A stretch of 64,000 bases of DNA from Arthrobacter psychrolactophilus (GCF_003219795.1 NZ_QJVC01000019.1:1-64000); one strand, 5' to 3'; counted from the stretch's first letter, positions 52,587 through 62,335 are shown. Program-made: numbers and translations. Notes: generated from the sequence alone by a model not told the origin.

Positions 52587-53846
52587 CTAATGGCCCGTGA
52601 CGCTCTCGCCCTCTAGCTCGGCCACATGAGCCACGACGGCGGATCTCTTAGGTGAGCGCGGCGGAAGGAGATGTAAGGCTGTGCGCCAGGCTTCGACGTC
52701 GTCCGCGGCCTCGGGAAGCTGCAGATAGCTCAACAAGACCTCGGGGCTGGCGTCGTTGAGGATGGCCTCGCGCAGTTGCACGGCCACGCGGGTGCGCAGC
52801 CCCGAGATGGCGGGCGCAAGGGAGCGGGGCAGGACCTCGCCGCGGTAGATGTTCAGGGCCAGGCGGTGCGCGCCGCGGTCAAGATAGTTCCGCACCTGCT
52901 CGGCGTCCACCACGAGGGGCCGGGGGAGGCGGTAAGGGCGCGATTCGGGAACGAGCGACGGGGCCACGGCGAGCAGCAGCTTGCGCAGCCGCACCATCTC
53001 GGCCCGGATGCTCGTCAGGGAGGTGCCGTCGGGGTAGACCTTGTCGCTGAGTTCCTCGGCGCTTAAGCCGTCCGGATGGAGGGCCATCATGGCGAGGATC
53101 TCGGTATGGCGTTCACTCAAGGTGATGGCGGCGCCGGCCACATGGAGCAGGCCGAGATCGCGGCCTAGGATCTGCAAGCTGTCGCGGTACAGGGGCTTGG
53201 TGGAGGCGGGAGTGGCTGGGCGGCCGGGACTCCTGCGCTCATCCATCTGGTGTTCGAGGCGGTGAATGCGTAATTGTGCCTCGGCGGCCGCGACGGTGGC
53301 CTGCACGAGCGAGAGCGTGTTGGCGCCCACGGCGTCCGCGCCGCCGGTGATGTCGACGATACCCAGGATGGACCCCGAATCGGGGTCGTGCATGGGAACG
53401 GCGGTGCAGCTCCATGAATGGACAGCGGGGTTGAAGTGTTCTTGCCCCACGATCTGCACACTCTTGCCCAACACCAGCGCCGTGCCGGGGGCGCTCGTTC
53501 CGGCCACGGGTTCTGACCAGTCGGCGCCCGTGGCAAAGTTGATGTTTTCGCCATGACGGCGGGCCGCGGAATCGCCCTCGACCCAGAGCAGGCGGCCGTG
53601 CTCATCGCCCACCGCGATCAAGAGACCCGTGTCGTGGCTGGGTTCGATGAGCAATTTATTGATGACGGGCATGATCGCCGCGAGGGGGTGCTGACGCCGG
53701 AACTCGATGAGTTCCCGGCTCTCCCACACCACAGGAGGAGTGAGTCCGCCCGGGGTGGATAAGGCATTAAGGGAGCGTTGCCAGGATTCACGCACCAAGG
53801 GGCGCATCGCGGGGTGCTCCTCGAGAAGGGGGTGAGTCGGGGACAT
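52587..53846 (-). CDS. GAF-domain regulator with winged-helix C-terminus
   Basis: 419 residues from the ATG at 53846 (MSPTHPLLEE). The N-terminal part resembles the sensing part of AcoR-type activators (VRESWQRSLN; WESRELIEFRRQHPL; GADWSEPVAGTSAPGTAL; HSWSCTAVPMHDPDSGSILGIVDITG), but the central AAA+ domain is absent. The C-terminal part has ITLSERHTEILAMMALHPDG and LSAEELSDKVYPD, TSIRAEMVRLRKLL, a helix-turn-helix. Such regulators lie next to aldehyde or alcohol dehydrogenase genes in actinobacteria and probably activate them; here the dehydrogenase is 1 kb downstream. Confidence 0.82.
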   Translation of the reverse strand: MSPTHPLLEEHPAMRPLVRESWQRSLNALSTPGGLTPPVVWESRELIEFRRQHPLAAIMPVINKLLIEPSHDTGLLIAVGDEHGRLLWVEGDSAARRHGENINFATGADWSEPVAGTSAPGTALVLGKSVQIVGQEHFNPAVHSWSCTAVPMHDPDSGSILGIVDITGGADAVGANTLSLVQATVAAAEAQLRIHRLEHQMDERRSPGRPATPASTKPLYRDSLQILGRDLGLLHVAGAAITLSERHTEILAMMALHPDGLSAEELSDKVYPDGTSLTSIRAEMVRLRKLLLAVAPSLVPESRPYRLPRPLVVDAEQVRNYLDRGAHRLALNIYRGEVLPRSLAPAISGLRTRVAVQLREAILNDASPEVLLSYLQLPEAADDVEAWRTALHLLPPRSPKRSAVVAHVAELEGESVTGH

Positions 53847-53976
53847 GCACTCTCCAAAGCTCGGCGCGGACGGCTGCTCGTGGCGCACGAGGCGGCAGAG
53901 CCCCGTGATGTGCCGTGGCTCACAAGTCTAGCTGACGAGTCCCGGAGCACTGCTTCGCGTTCGCCCGCCCGAAAAC

Positions 53977-54016
53977 GCAGCGGGCGGGTAAGGCCGAAGC
54001 CCTACCCGCCCGCTGC
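53977..54016. terminator. Hairpin after the MMPL gene
   Basis: 14-bp GC-rich arms (GCAGCGGGCGGGTA and complement) with a 12-base loop that can pair further (GG/CC). It lies 16 bases past the exporter's stop on the minus strand. Confidence 0.82.
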
Positions 54017-54032
54017 ATGGTGTTGTGCGGTG

Positions 54033-56708
54033 TTACCGAACAGCCGCCGATTCCAGCGGTTCGTCGAGTTCCCGCGCGTTGTCCGGGATGTCCGTCAGGG
54101 TGGCCAGCTTGGCGCCCTCAACATCGACGTCCGGCAGGATCTTCTCGAGCCACGCCGGCAGCCACCAGGCAGATTTGCCCAGCAGATACATGGCGGCCGG
54201 AACAATCGTCATGCGCACCACGAACGCGTCAATCAGCACGCCGAACGCCAGGGCAAAGCCGAGCGGCCGCACCATGGTCAGGTGGCTGAAGATGAATCCG
54301 GAGAACACGCTGATCATGATGATGGCGGCGGCGGTCACCACCGGGGCTGCATGCTTGAAACCAGTCCGCACAGCCTGCTTGGCGTCCTGGCCGTGAGCGA
54401 AGGCCTCACGCATTCCCGAGGCGATAAACACCTGGTAATCCATGGCCAGACCAAACAGCACACCGATCAAGATGATGGGCAGGAAGCTCAGCACGGCTCC
54501 CGGATTGGCTACGTCGAAGATGCCACCGAGCCAACCCCACTGGTACACGGCCACCACGCCACCGAACGCGGCAACGAGCGAGAGTAGGAAGCCTACGGTC
54601 GCCAGCAGCGGAACCAGGATGGAGCGGAAGACCAGGATGAGCAGCAGGAGGGAAAGTCCGACGACGATGGCCAGGTATGGCGGCAGCGCCGCTCCCAGCT
54701 TCTCCGAGACATCGACGTTAGCGGCCGTCTGGCCTGTCAACCCGATGCTGACCTTCAGATCAGACTCGAGGGAACTGCTGGCCTCACGCAGATCATGGAT
54801 AACCTGAACCGTGCTTTCGCTGGCGGGGCCCTCCGTGGGGATGATCTGATACACGGAGGTACGCAGATCCTCGCTCATCATGACCGGTACGGCGGCCGTG
54901 ACATTGTCGATCTCGCGGAGCTTGTCGGCCACATCGAGGTTCAAGGTGTTGGCCTGGTTTTTATCCAGTCCGGCAGGCAGTGAGCCCACCACAATGATGG
55001 GCCCGTTCATGCCGGTGCCGAAGTTCTCGCCCGTGATGGAGTACGCCTGATAGGCGCTGGAGTCCACTGGTTCGGAGCCGCCGTCGGGCAGTGCCAGACG
55101 GAGCCCCGTTGCGGGGATGGCGATGATGACCAGCGCCACCACCGCCGTGACGAGGGAGATGACGGGGTGCTTGGTGACCAGGCCACCCCAGCCGCGGGTA
55201 CTGCGAGCAATGTCGACGGCCTCATCGGCGGAGGCCTTTTCGGCATCGTTCAATCCCGCCAACTCGGCATTGTGCTTGGTTGTTGCGATCGCGTTCTTAG
55301 CCCAGGCCTTCCTGGAGAGTACGCGGGTTCCCATGAGGGAGAGCATGGCCGGGGTCAGCGTCAGGGCAACGAGCACCGAGATGGCCACGGTGGCAGCGGC
55401 GGCCAGACCCATGACGGCCAGGAACGGAATACCTGTCACGGTCAAGGCGGCCAGTGCGATGACCACGGTGAGCCCGGCGAAGGTGACGGCGTTACCCGAG
55501 GTGCCGGTGGCCTTGGCGATCGATTCGCGCATTTCCATGCCGTTCAGCAGCTGCTGACGGTGACGGTTGACGATGAAGAGCGAGTAATCAATACCCACGG
55601 CCAGGCCCAACATCAGGGCCAACATGGGGGAGATGGAGGACATGTCCACGACGGTGGTCAGAGCCATGGTGCCGCCCACACCCACGCCCACGCCCACGAT
55701 GGCCATCAGGAGCGGCAGGCCGGCGGCCACGAAGGTGCCCAGCATAATCAGGAGTACGGCGGCGGCAACAGCAACACCCACCACCTCGGCCACACCAAAG
55801 ACCTCGGAGACGTCCTCGACGATTTCCTTACTGAAGGCGACGCTCACGCCACTGGAGTCAAGGGTATTCAACTTGTCCTGGACCAGCTGACGGTTTGCTG
55901 GGGTGACGGCGTTCATGGACTCGGAGAACTGGATCTGGCCAATCGCGGCCTTGTTGTTCTCGGAGACAAAGAGCACCTTCGCGGCTGCGTCGGAGGTGCG
56001 CTGAGCTACCGCGAGCTCGGCCTTCTTCTCCGTCAAGGTGGCCTGTCCGGCGTCGAACGCGGCCTTGCCCGTGGTGTACTGATCCTGACCGCCCTGCCAC
56101 TGCGCCTTCTGCGCGTCGAGTTGAGCCTGACCTGCAGCAATTTGCGCCGTGGCGGCTTCTGCCTGCGGTGAGCCGGCGGGCAAAGCGGCGATCTGGGCCT
56201 TCTGTGCGTCGATCTGAGCCTGTGCGGCGTCCAGCTGGGCCTTACCGGAGGCCAATTCGTTGGCCGCAGCTTCCAGTGTCGGGGCCTGCGCAGCCAACTC
56301 GGCTTCGCCAGCGGCCAACTGCTTCTCGCCATCGGCGATCTGGGCAGCTCCGTCGGCCTTCTGTGCCGTGGTCAGGAAGGGGTCGATGACACCCTTGACG
56401 GAGGGAACTGTGGTCACGGATTTCAGTGCGGCCGTAATGGCCTTTTCCTGGGCGGGCGTGAAAGCCTCGCCGTTGCTGCTCGTGAACACGACCGTTCCGG
56501 TGCCGCCGGAAGCCTCGGGAAGTTCGGCCTTGAGCTTGTCGGCCATCTGCTGGGTTTGGGTGCCCGGCAGCTGGAAATCGTTGGAGGTGGGGCCCATGAA
56601 CAGGGCTGCCGCACCGCCCACGACGCCGATGATGACAACCCAGCTGGCGATCACCAGCCATACGCGGCGGGCGGAAAACCGTCCCAATTTATAAAGCCAA
56701 AGGGCCAT
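54033..56708 (-). CDS. MMPL/RND-family exporter
   Basis: 891 residues with two repeats of one plus five membrane segments: segment 1 at about 17-38, a cluster from about 300 (VVGVAVAAAVLLIMLGTFVA) with GLAVGIDYSLFIVNRHRQQL carrying the proton-relay aspartate and tyrosine, and a second cluster with LFGLAMDYQVFIASGMREAF. The first extracellular domain contains an unusually long Ala/Gln/Lys/Asp-rich helical stretch (about 117-236) that looks like coiled coil. Exports lipids or drugs in related proteins; substrate unknown. The TetR gene upstream probably controls it. Confidence 0.9.
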   Translation of the reverse strand: MALWLYKLGRFSARRVWLVIASWVVIIGVVGGAAALFMGPTSNDFQLPGTQTQQMADKLKAELPEASGGTGTVVFTSSNGEAFTPAQEKAITAALKSVTTVPSVKGVIDPFLTTAQKADGAAQIADGEKQLAAGEAELAAQAPTLEAAANELASGKAQLDAAQAQIDAQKAQIAALPAGSPQAEAATAQIAAGQAQLDAQKAQWQGGQDQYTTGKAAFDAGQATLTEKKAELAVAQRTSDAAAKVLFVSENNKAAIGQIQFSESMNAVTPANRQLVQDKLNTLDSSGVSVAFSKEIVEDVSEVFGVAEVVGVAVAAAVLLIMLGTFVAAGLPLLMAIVGVGVGVGGTMALTTVVDMSSISPMLALMLGLAVGIDYSLFIVNRHRQQLLNGMEMRESIAKATGTSGNAVTFAGLTVVIALAALTVTGIPFLAVMGLAAAATVAISVLVALTLTPAMLSLMGTRVLSRKAWAKNAIATTKHNAELAGLNDAEKASADEAVDIARSTRGWGGLVTKHPVISLVTAVVALVIIAIPATGLRLALPDGGSEPVDSSAYQAYSITGENFGTGMNGPIIVVGSLPAGLDKNQANTLNLDVADKLREIDNVTAAVPVMMSEDLRTSVYQIIPTEGPASESTVQVIHDLREASSSLESDLKVSIGLTGQTAANVDVSEKLGAALPPYLAIVVGLSLLLLILVFRSILVPLLATVGFLLSLVAAFGGVVAVYQWGWLGGIFDVANPGAVLSFLPIILIGVLFGLAMDYQVFIASGMREAFAHGQDAKQAVRTGFKHAAPVVTAAAIIMISVFSGFIFSHLTMVRPLGFALAFGVLIDAFVVRMTIVPAAMYLLGKSAWWLPAWLEKILPDVDVEGAKLATLTDIPDNARELDEPLESAAVR

Positions 56709-56765
56709 GATGCATCCTTTTTGTCGAAAAGTTTGGCGCCGGTGAGCGCCATGAATGGCGAAAGA

Positions 56766-57392
56766 TTAGGAAGAGAATCCGTTGCGGATCAGGGAAATCG
56801 TGGAGCTCAGGAGTTCACGCAAATTCTTGATGGATGCGGGGGAGATGTCGGTGCCATGGCGCAGGAACCACACCATAAAGGCGGCCCGGCAGCTGCTAAT
56901 GACGCAGCCCACCAGGGCGTGGATGTAGAGATCGTCGGTCTCGGCGGGGAGCTGGAGTCTAGCTACCTCTGTGACCTTGAGGCTGCAGTCATCCCAGGCT
57001 TGCAATTGAAAACGGCTCAGTTGTGCCTCCTGCGTCAGGGCGAAGACCTCGGCCAAGAGTGTCAGCTCTGGTCCAGTTCCCCCGTTCGAGAGCACGAACT
57101 CAGCGGACTCGAGGAGCGATTCTTTCGCCGGACGGTCCTGGAGCTCGGCGATCAGACCGTCGAGGTAGTTCTGGGTGAAGCTGGCAATGGCTGCTTCCAC
57201 GGAGGAGAAATAGTTGAAGAAGGTGCGCCGGGATACTCCGGCGGCGGCAGCAACGTCGTCGACCGTGAAGGAACCGAGCTCCCCGCGACGCAGAAAATTC
57301 AGTGCGGCAAGGGCGATGGCTTCGCGGGTGGCGGTCTTGTTGAGCTCGCGCCGAGACGGCGGGAGGGTGGGGTTCGTTGCAGAAATACTCAC
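56766..57392 (-). CDS. TetR-family repressor
   Basis: 208 residues. N-terminal helix-turn-helix: RRELNKTATREAIALAALNF, FTVDDVAAAAGVSRRTFFNYFSSVEAAI, then a ligand-binding helical domain (ELTLLAEVFALTQEAQLSRF). A strong 19-base dyad lies 20 bases before the start at 57412-57430. It is 57 bases upstream of the MMPL gene and in the same direction, so both may be read from the same operator-controlled promoter. Ligand unknown. Confidence 0.9.
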   Translation of the reverse strand: MSISATNPTLPPSRRELNKTATREAIALAALNFLRRGELGSFTVDDVAAAAGVSRRTFFNYFSSVEAAIASFTQNYLDGLIAELQDRPAKESLLESAEFVLSNGGTGPELTLLAEVFALTQEAQLSRFQLQAWDDCSLKVTEVARLQLPAETDDLYIHALVGCVISSCRAAFMVWFLRHGTDISPASIKNLRELLSSTISLIRNGFSS

Positions 57393-57411
57393 ATGACTAC
57401 ACTAAGGGCAA

Positions 57412-57430
57412 GTTTGCACTTTGTGCAAAC
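57412..57430. promoter_or_regulatory. TetR-type operator
   Basis: GTTTGCAC-TTT-GTGCAAAC: perfect 8-bp arms, 3-base spacer, 20 bases upstream of the TetR start. Size and symmetry are typical of a site bound by the regulator it precedes, giving autoregulation and control of the exporter. Confidence 0.75.
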
Positions 57431-57448
57431 CCTGGGTGGGGGTTCACT

Positions 57449-58255
57449 TCAGATGCCCGCCGCGGCGTTGTCCCAACGAATCAATAGATCCGAGACAACT
57501 CCGACGGCGATGCTGGCTGGATCTTTACCGGCAATGGACGGCAGGCCGATGGGGCAGGTGATCCTGTCGATCTCGCCGTCCGGGTAGCCTTCCTCGCTGA
57601 GTTTCTTGCGGAAACGCGAGAATTTACTGGGGGATCCAATGAGTCCGATGTACGACGGCGCGGCCCGGAGCGCGGCCTCACACAGGATCAGGTCCTCGGA
57701 ATGGTCATGCGTGAGCACCAGAACCACCGCGCCCGTGGGAAGTGTTGCCACCACCGACTCCGGCGCCGGTTCGTGTTGGATCGCCAGTGTTGCCTGGCCA
57801 GCCAGCAGGGGCTCGATCCGGTCAGGGGAGAGTGCTTCCGGCCGGGAGTCGACGAGTACGAGGTTGATGGGCTGTCTGGCCAGAATCAGGGCGATTTCGT
57901 AGCCAACGTGTCCCAATCCAAAGATCGCAACGGTTCGCCGAGGGTTGAGCACCTCGAGCATGACGGTGACCTCGCCGCCACAGCATTGCACACCGTGGGT
58001 TCCGGCGACCTTGTCGTTGAGGGCAAATGTCATGAGCTCGGGTGCCCCGTTGCCCGTCCTGATAAGTTCACGTGCCCTGTCGATGACGGTGGCTTCGAAG
58101 TTTCCGCCACCGATCGTCCCCCACGACTGATGGGCAGTGACTACCAATTTCGCCCCGGCATCACGGGGTGAATGGCCGCGCACCTGCGCCAGCGTTGCGA
58201 TGACGGCCGGTTCGTTCCGCTCGCGGAGGTGGACCACCGCAGCCAACCAATCCAC
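57449..58255 (-). CDS. xdhC: Xanthine dehydrogenase accessory protein XdhC
   Basis: 268 residues. N-terminal XdhC/CoxI domain (VIATLAQVRGHSPRDAGAKLVV; GTIGGGNFEATVIDRAREL) and C-terminal Rossmann domain (VAIFGLGHVGYEIALIL; VVLVLTHDHSEDLILCEAAL; YIGLIGSPSKFSRFRKKL). It helps to insert sulfurated molybdenum cofactor into xanthine dehydrogenase. It is last in xdhA-xdhB-xdhC, eight bases after xdhB. A cysteine pair in GVQCCGGEV fits the metal/cofactor-binding motif of the family. Confidence 0.92.
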   Translation of the reverse strand: MDWLAAVVHLRERNEPAVIATLAQVRGHSPRDAGAKLVVTAHQSWGTIGGGNFEATVIDRARELIRTGNGAPELMTFALNDKVAGTHGVQCCGGEVTVMLEVLNPRRTVAIFGLGHVGYEIALILARQPINLVLVDSRPEALSPDRIEPLLAGQATLAIQHEPAPESVVATLPTGAVVLVLTHDHSEDLILCEAALRAAPSYIGLIGSPSKFSRFRKKLSEEGYPDGEIDRITCPIGLPSIAGKDPASIAVGVVSDLLIRWDNAAAGI

Positions 58256-58263
58256 GGTGCCCC

Positions 58264-60624
58264 CTAATCCCTTGCGGTTCTCTGGCCGAGCGGTGGCTGG
58301 CCGAGCGCCGACTGGATGGCCCAGAAAACAGCCTCGGGTGTTGCCGGAGATTCCAGGATGACGCTGTGGTCCGCAGGCCCAAACGCGCCGACGGCGTCCC
58401 GAAGTGCTTCACGCGCACTGAAGGCGAGCATCAAGGGCGGCTCACCCACGGCCTTTGATCCGTAGACGGCACCCTCCTCTTCGGCGTGTTCCATGAGTTG
58501 GACAGTGAATTCCCGGGGCATTTCGGAAAAGCTCGGGAGCTTGTAGGTACTGGCGGATTGGGTCAGCAGGCGCCCTCGCTGTGGGCCGTCGCCCTCATCC
58601 CAGCGCAAATCCTCCAGGGTCAGCCACCCCACACCCTGGACATAACCGCCTTCTATTTGTCCGACGTCGACCATGGGGGAGAGCGAGTCCCCGGCATCGT
58701 GCACAATGTCCACGCGGCGGAACGTGTAGGCGCCCGTGAAGCCGTCGACCTCCACCTCCGTGACGGACGCCCCGCCGGCAAAGTACTTGAAGGGCGCCCC
58801 TTGCATGAGCGCGGGATTCCAGTGCAGGCCCTCGGTCCGGTAATAGCCCGCAGCCCATAGCTGGACGCGCTGCAGATACGACTCCATGACCACCTCGGCG
58901 AAGGTGAAGCTGCGGTCCTTGACACCCAAACCGGTGACGACGCCGCGGGAGAAGCGGATGTCGTGGCCCGAGACGCCGAGCATTCCGCCGGCCACCGGGG
59001 CCATGCGCGCCAGAATTTGTTCGCAGGCGTTCTTGACGGCACCACCGTTGAGATCGGATCCCGAACTGGCTGCGGTGGCAGAGGTATTGGGCACCTTGTC
59101 GGTGCGGGTGGGGGCCAGTCGGATGGCCGCAAGCGGGACACCCAGCGCGGTGGCCGCCACCTGCAACATTTTCGTGTGCAGTCCCTGGCCCATCTCGGTG
59201 CCGCCGTGACTGATCAGCACCGAACCGTCTTTGTAGACGTGAACCAGTGCACCGGCCTGATTCAGAGCAACGAAGTTGAAGGAGATGCCGAACTTGACCG
59301 GCGTGATGGCCAGGCCGCGCTTTTGGTGTTGATGGGCGGCGTTGAAGGCGTCAACCTCCCGCCGCCGCTCGCTAAAGTTGCTGTTTTCAAGGCACTGTTC
59401 CCACATCGTGGTGACGCGGTCGGCGTGCCTCACGGCCATCCCGTACGGGGTGGTATCGCCGTCGCGGTAGAAATTCTTCCGCCGCAAATCCTCAGGTGCA
59501 AGGTTAAGGAGCGGCGCGCATCGGCCAAGAATATCCTCGATGAGCAGCATCCCCTGCGGCCCGCCGAAGCCACGGAACGCCGTCTGGGACGTTTTGTTGG
59601 ACTTGGCGACCCTGCCCTCCACATGGACGTGGGGGATGTTGTAGTTGTTGTCGACATGGCACAGGGCCCGGGCCAAGACCGCTTCCGACAGATCAAGGCA
59701 CCATCCGCCGTCGGACGTCAAAACGGCCTTCAGGGCCAGTAACATTCCGTCCTCGTCGAAGCCGGCCTCCCACGAGGTGTGAAACCCATGCCGTTTGCCC
59801 GTCATGGTCATATCCAGTGTCCGGTTGAGCCGGACACGCACCGGCCGTCCCGTCAACCGCGTGCCGATCGCGGCGATGGCAGCAAAGCCGTGCGATTGCA
59901 TTTCCTTGCCGCCAAAAGCGCCGCCCATGCGCAAACTCTGGACGGTGATGTCATGGCTGGCAAGGCCCAGCACGTGGGCCAGAATTTCCTGGGTCTCGGA
60001 GGGATGCTGCGTGCTGCTCTGGATGAAGAGCTGGCCCCCTTCATCGACCGTGGCCAAGGCTGCTTGGGTTTCCAGATAGAAATGTTCCTGGCCGGAAAAC
60101 TCCGTGACTCCTGAGAAGCTCCTCGCCGCGGTGGCCAGTGCGGCATCGGCATCACCGCGGCTAACCGTTCTGTGCTGGCCTTGGAACGACCCGGCCTCGA
60201 TGGCCTCGGCGACGGTGATGAGGGAGGGGAGCTCCTCGTAATCCACCTCGACGGCGGCAGCTCCGGCCCGGGCGGCGTTTTGATCCTCACCCAGAACCCA
60301 CGCCACGGCGTGCCCGTGGAACATGGCTTCGGCGGGGAAGAGCGGCTCATCGTGGTTGGTGCCGCAATCGTTGATGCCGGGGACATCAGCGGCCGTGAGG
60401 ACCCGAACGACACCGGGGATGATCAATGCTGCTTGCGTTCCGATGGAACGGATCCGGGCATGTGCGTGAGGAGATTGAACAGGCCAGGCGCTGAGCGCGT
60501 CGGGAGTGCGCGCGGCGATGTCGTCGGTGTAGAGCGCCTGGCCTGTCACATGCAGACGGGCGCTTTCATGCGGGACAGCCATGCCGACGACGGCCCCGCT
60601 GGGTCGCTGTGATAGCTGGCTCAT
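58264..60624 (-). CDS. xdhB: Xanthine dehydrogenase, molybdopterin subunit
   Basis: 786 residues. Order of motifs: GMAVPHESARLHVTGQALYTDDI, FYLETQAALA, RMGGAFGGKEMQSH, AFRGFGGPQGMLLIEDIL, ISHGGTEMGQGLHTKMLQVA, TSATAASSGSDLNGGAV, and the C-terminal KAVGEPPLMLAFSAREALRDAV with the conserved glutamate needed for catalysis (GEPP). It oxidises hypoxanthine to xanthine and urate. It overlaps the xdhA stop by four bases and precedes xdhC. Confidence 0.94.
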   Translation of the reverse strand: MSQLSQRPSGAVVGMAVPHESARLHVTGQALYTDDIAARTPDALSAWPVQSPHAHARIRSIGTQAALIIPGVVRVLTAADVPGINDCGTNHDEPLFPAEAMFHGHAVAWVLGEDQNAARAGAAAVEVDYEELPSLITVAEAIEAGSFQGQHRTVSRGDADAALATAARSFSGVTEFSGQEHFYLETQAALATVDEGGQLFIQSSTQHPSETQEILAHVLGLASHDITVQSLRMGGAFGGKEMQSHGFAAIAAIGTRLTGRPVRVRLNRTLDMTMTGKRHGFHTSWEAGFDEDGMLLALKAVLTSDGGWCLDLSEAVLARALCHVDNNYNIPHVHVEGRVAKSNKTSQTAFRGFGGPQGMLLIEDILGRCAPLLNLAPEDLRRKNFYRDGDTTPYGMAVRHADRVTTMWEQCLENSNFSERRREVDAFNAAHQHQKRGLAITPVKFGISFNFVALNQAGALVHVYKDGSVLISHGGTEMGQGLHTKMLQVAATALGVPLAAIRLAPTRTDKVPNTSATAASSGSDLNGGAVKNACEQILARMAPVAGGMLGVSGHDIRFSRGVVTGLGVKDRSFTFAEVVMESYLQRVQLWAAGYYRTEGLHWNPALMQGAPFKYFAGGASVTEVEVDGFTGAYTFRRVDIVHDAGDSLSPMVDVGQIEGGYVQGVGWLTLEDLRWDEGDGPQRGRLLTQSASTYKLPSFSEMPREFTVQLMEHAEEEGAVYGSKAVGEPPLMLAFSAREALRDAVGAFGPADHSVILESPATPEAVFWAIQSALGQPPLGQRTARD

Positions 60625-62111
60625 GCGCTGGCCTCCTTGATCGTGGCATGCTCGGTGTACAGCTTGAGGAGGGAGTTGGAGAGCATCATCGAGCGGTAGT
60701 GGGAGCTGGCGCGATGGTCACTCATGGGCGTTCCTTCTGCTCCAAGCAGCGCGGCGGCTCGGGTGACAGTATCTTGGGTCCAGGGTTTTCCGGTCAGGAA
60801 TTTTTCCGTGGCATGGGCGCGAAGTGGGGTGGCGGCGACACCGCCGAGACCGATCCGGGCGCGGGTGATCAGTTGAGTATCAATCTGCAGGCTGAAGGCG
60901 ATGGCCACGCTGGAGATGTCATCGAAGCGGCGCTTGGCGATCTTGTGGAAGGCGCTCAGATTCGATAACGGAAGCGGGATGCGTACCGACTTGATGAGCT
61001 CGCCGGGTTCCTTGAGGGTCTTCCGATAACCGGTGAAGTAGTCAGCCAAGGGTAGGACGCGTTCGCCACCGGTGGAGACCAGAACGATGTTGGCCCCGAG
61101 GGCCAGAAGTGCCGGAGCGCTGTCGCCGATGGGCGATCCCGTGCCGAGGTTGCCACCCAACGTTGCGCGGTTCCGAATGAGGCGGGAGGCAAACTGGGGG
61201 ATGAGCTGCGCCAAGAGGGGGACCGTGCCATCGAGCATCTTTTCAATCTCACTCAGTGGCACCGCGGCGCCGATGTCCACCTCGTCTGCCCGCAGCTCGA
61301 TGGCGTCCAACTCCGGGATTCGGTCAATGGCGAGGACCAGCGGTGCCCGGCGGGCGCGAAGGTTGACGTCGACACCCCAATCGGTGCTCCCGGCGACAAT
61401 CACGGCAGCGGGCGTTTCGGCAAGGAGCGCGCAGGCCTGCTCAATCGTGGTGGCTCGCACAAATTGGCCGTCGGACCGGGTGAGGCGGGTTTGTCGATAG
61501 TCCGGGGCTGGATAGTTGCGGCGACGGGCCAAATCCTCTTCGAGTGCCGGACCCAGTGAATACGCTGCGTCACGGATGGGGCGGTAGCCTGTGCAGCGGC
61601 AGAGGTTGCCGCTGAGCGCATGAAGGTCGAAGCCGTTGGCGCCACACTCACGATGCGAGGGTTCCACGGCGGCGGCTTCGCTCACCGCCCCGGGTAGGGG
61701 CGCCCTGTCCTTGCGGTAAAACTCCGACGCCATGCTGCAAACAAATCCCGGCGTGCAAAATCCGCACTGGGAACCGCCGGCCTGTGCCATGGCGGCCTGA
61801 ACGGGATGCATCTTCTCTGGCGTCCCCAGCCCCTCGGAGGTCACCAGCTCCTGCCCATCGAGGGTGGCCATGGGGACGAGGCAGGAATTTACGGCGGTCC
61901 AGTGTGTCCCGCCATTGCGGTCAGTCTGCGCCAGGAGGATTGCACAGGCGCCGCACTCGCCCTCGGCGCACCCTTCCTTGGCGCCCGTGAGGCGGTTTGT
62001 GCGGAGCCAGTCAAGGGCGGTGGTGTGGGATGGCTGCGGGCCGAAATCGCGCTGCACACCATTGATGGTGAACCGGGGCTCGGCGCCCGCGGCAGCTTCA
62101 GGAGTATTCAT
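60621..62111 (-). CDS. xdhA: Xanthine dehydrogenase, FAD and [2Fe-2S] subunit
   Basis: 496 residues. Two iron-sulfur clusters: GCAEGECGACAILLAQ with NSCLVPM, and SQCGFCTPGFVCSM with GNLCRCTGYRPI. After a linker, an FAD domain (VIVAGSTDWGVDVNLRARRA; LGGNLGTGSPIGDSAPALLALGA) and a CO-dehydrogenase-flavoprotein-type C-terminus (RRFDDISSVAIAFSLQID). It takes electrons from the molybdenum subunit and passes them to NAD. First gene of the operon, divergent from the deaminase gene 224 bases away. Confidence 0.94.
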   Translation of the reverse strand: MNTPEAAAGAEPRFTINGVQRDFGPQPSHTTALDWLRTNRLTGAKEGCAEGECGACAILLAQTDRNGGTHWTAVNSCLVPMATLDGQELVTSEGLGTPEKMHPVQAAMAQAGGSQCGFCTPGFVCSMASEFYRKDRAPLPGAVSEAAAVEPSHRECGANGFDLHALSGNLCRCTGYRPIRDAAYSLGPALEEDLARRRNYPAPDYRQTRLTRSDGQFVRATTIEQACALLAETPAAVIVAGSTDWGVDVNLRARRAPLVLAIDRIPELDAIELRADEVDIGAAVPLSEIEKMLDGTVPLLAQLIPQFASRLIRNRATLGGNLGTGSPIGDSAPALLALGANIVLVSTGGERVLPLADYFTGYRKTLKEPGELIKSVRIPLPLSNLSAFHKIAKRRFDDISSVAIAFSLQIDTQLITRARIGLGGVAATPLRAHATEKFLTGKPWTQDTVTRAAALLGAEGTPMSDHRASSHYRSMMLSNSLLKLYTEHATIKEASA

Positions 62112-62335
62112 CGTGGTGCTCCGGCTTCATTGTCGTCGCAGATGGTTCTGATATTGCTGTCAGGATAACCGCTGACCTCGACGCGGATACCTTGTTAGTC
62201 TCATCTTGTCGTATTTATCTTGCCGGTGACTCATGTGCGGAACATTTTTTAAGGCATTAGAAACTGCCGAGCAGTGTTCTTCCGGTGCCTCAGACACCAC
62301 GCAAGGCAACAGCTAGACACCTAGGAAGTGGCCTC

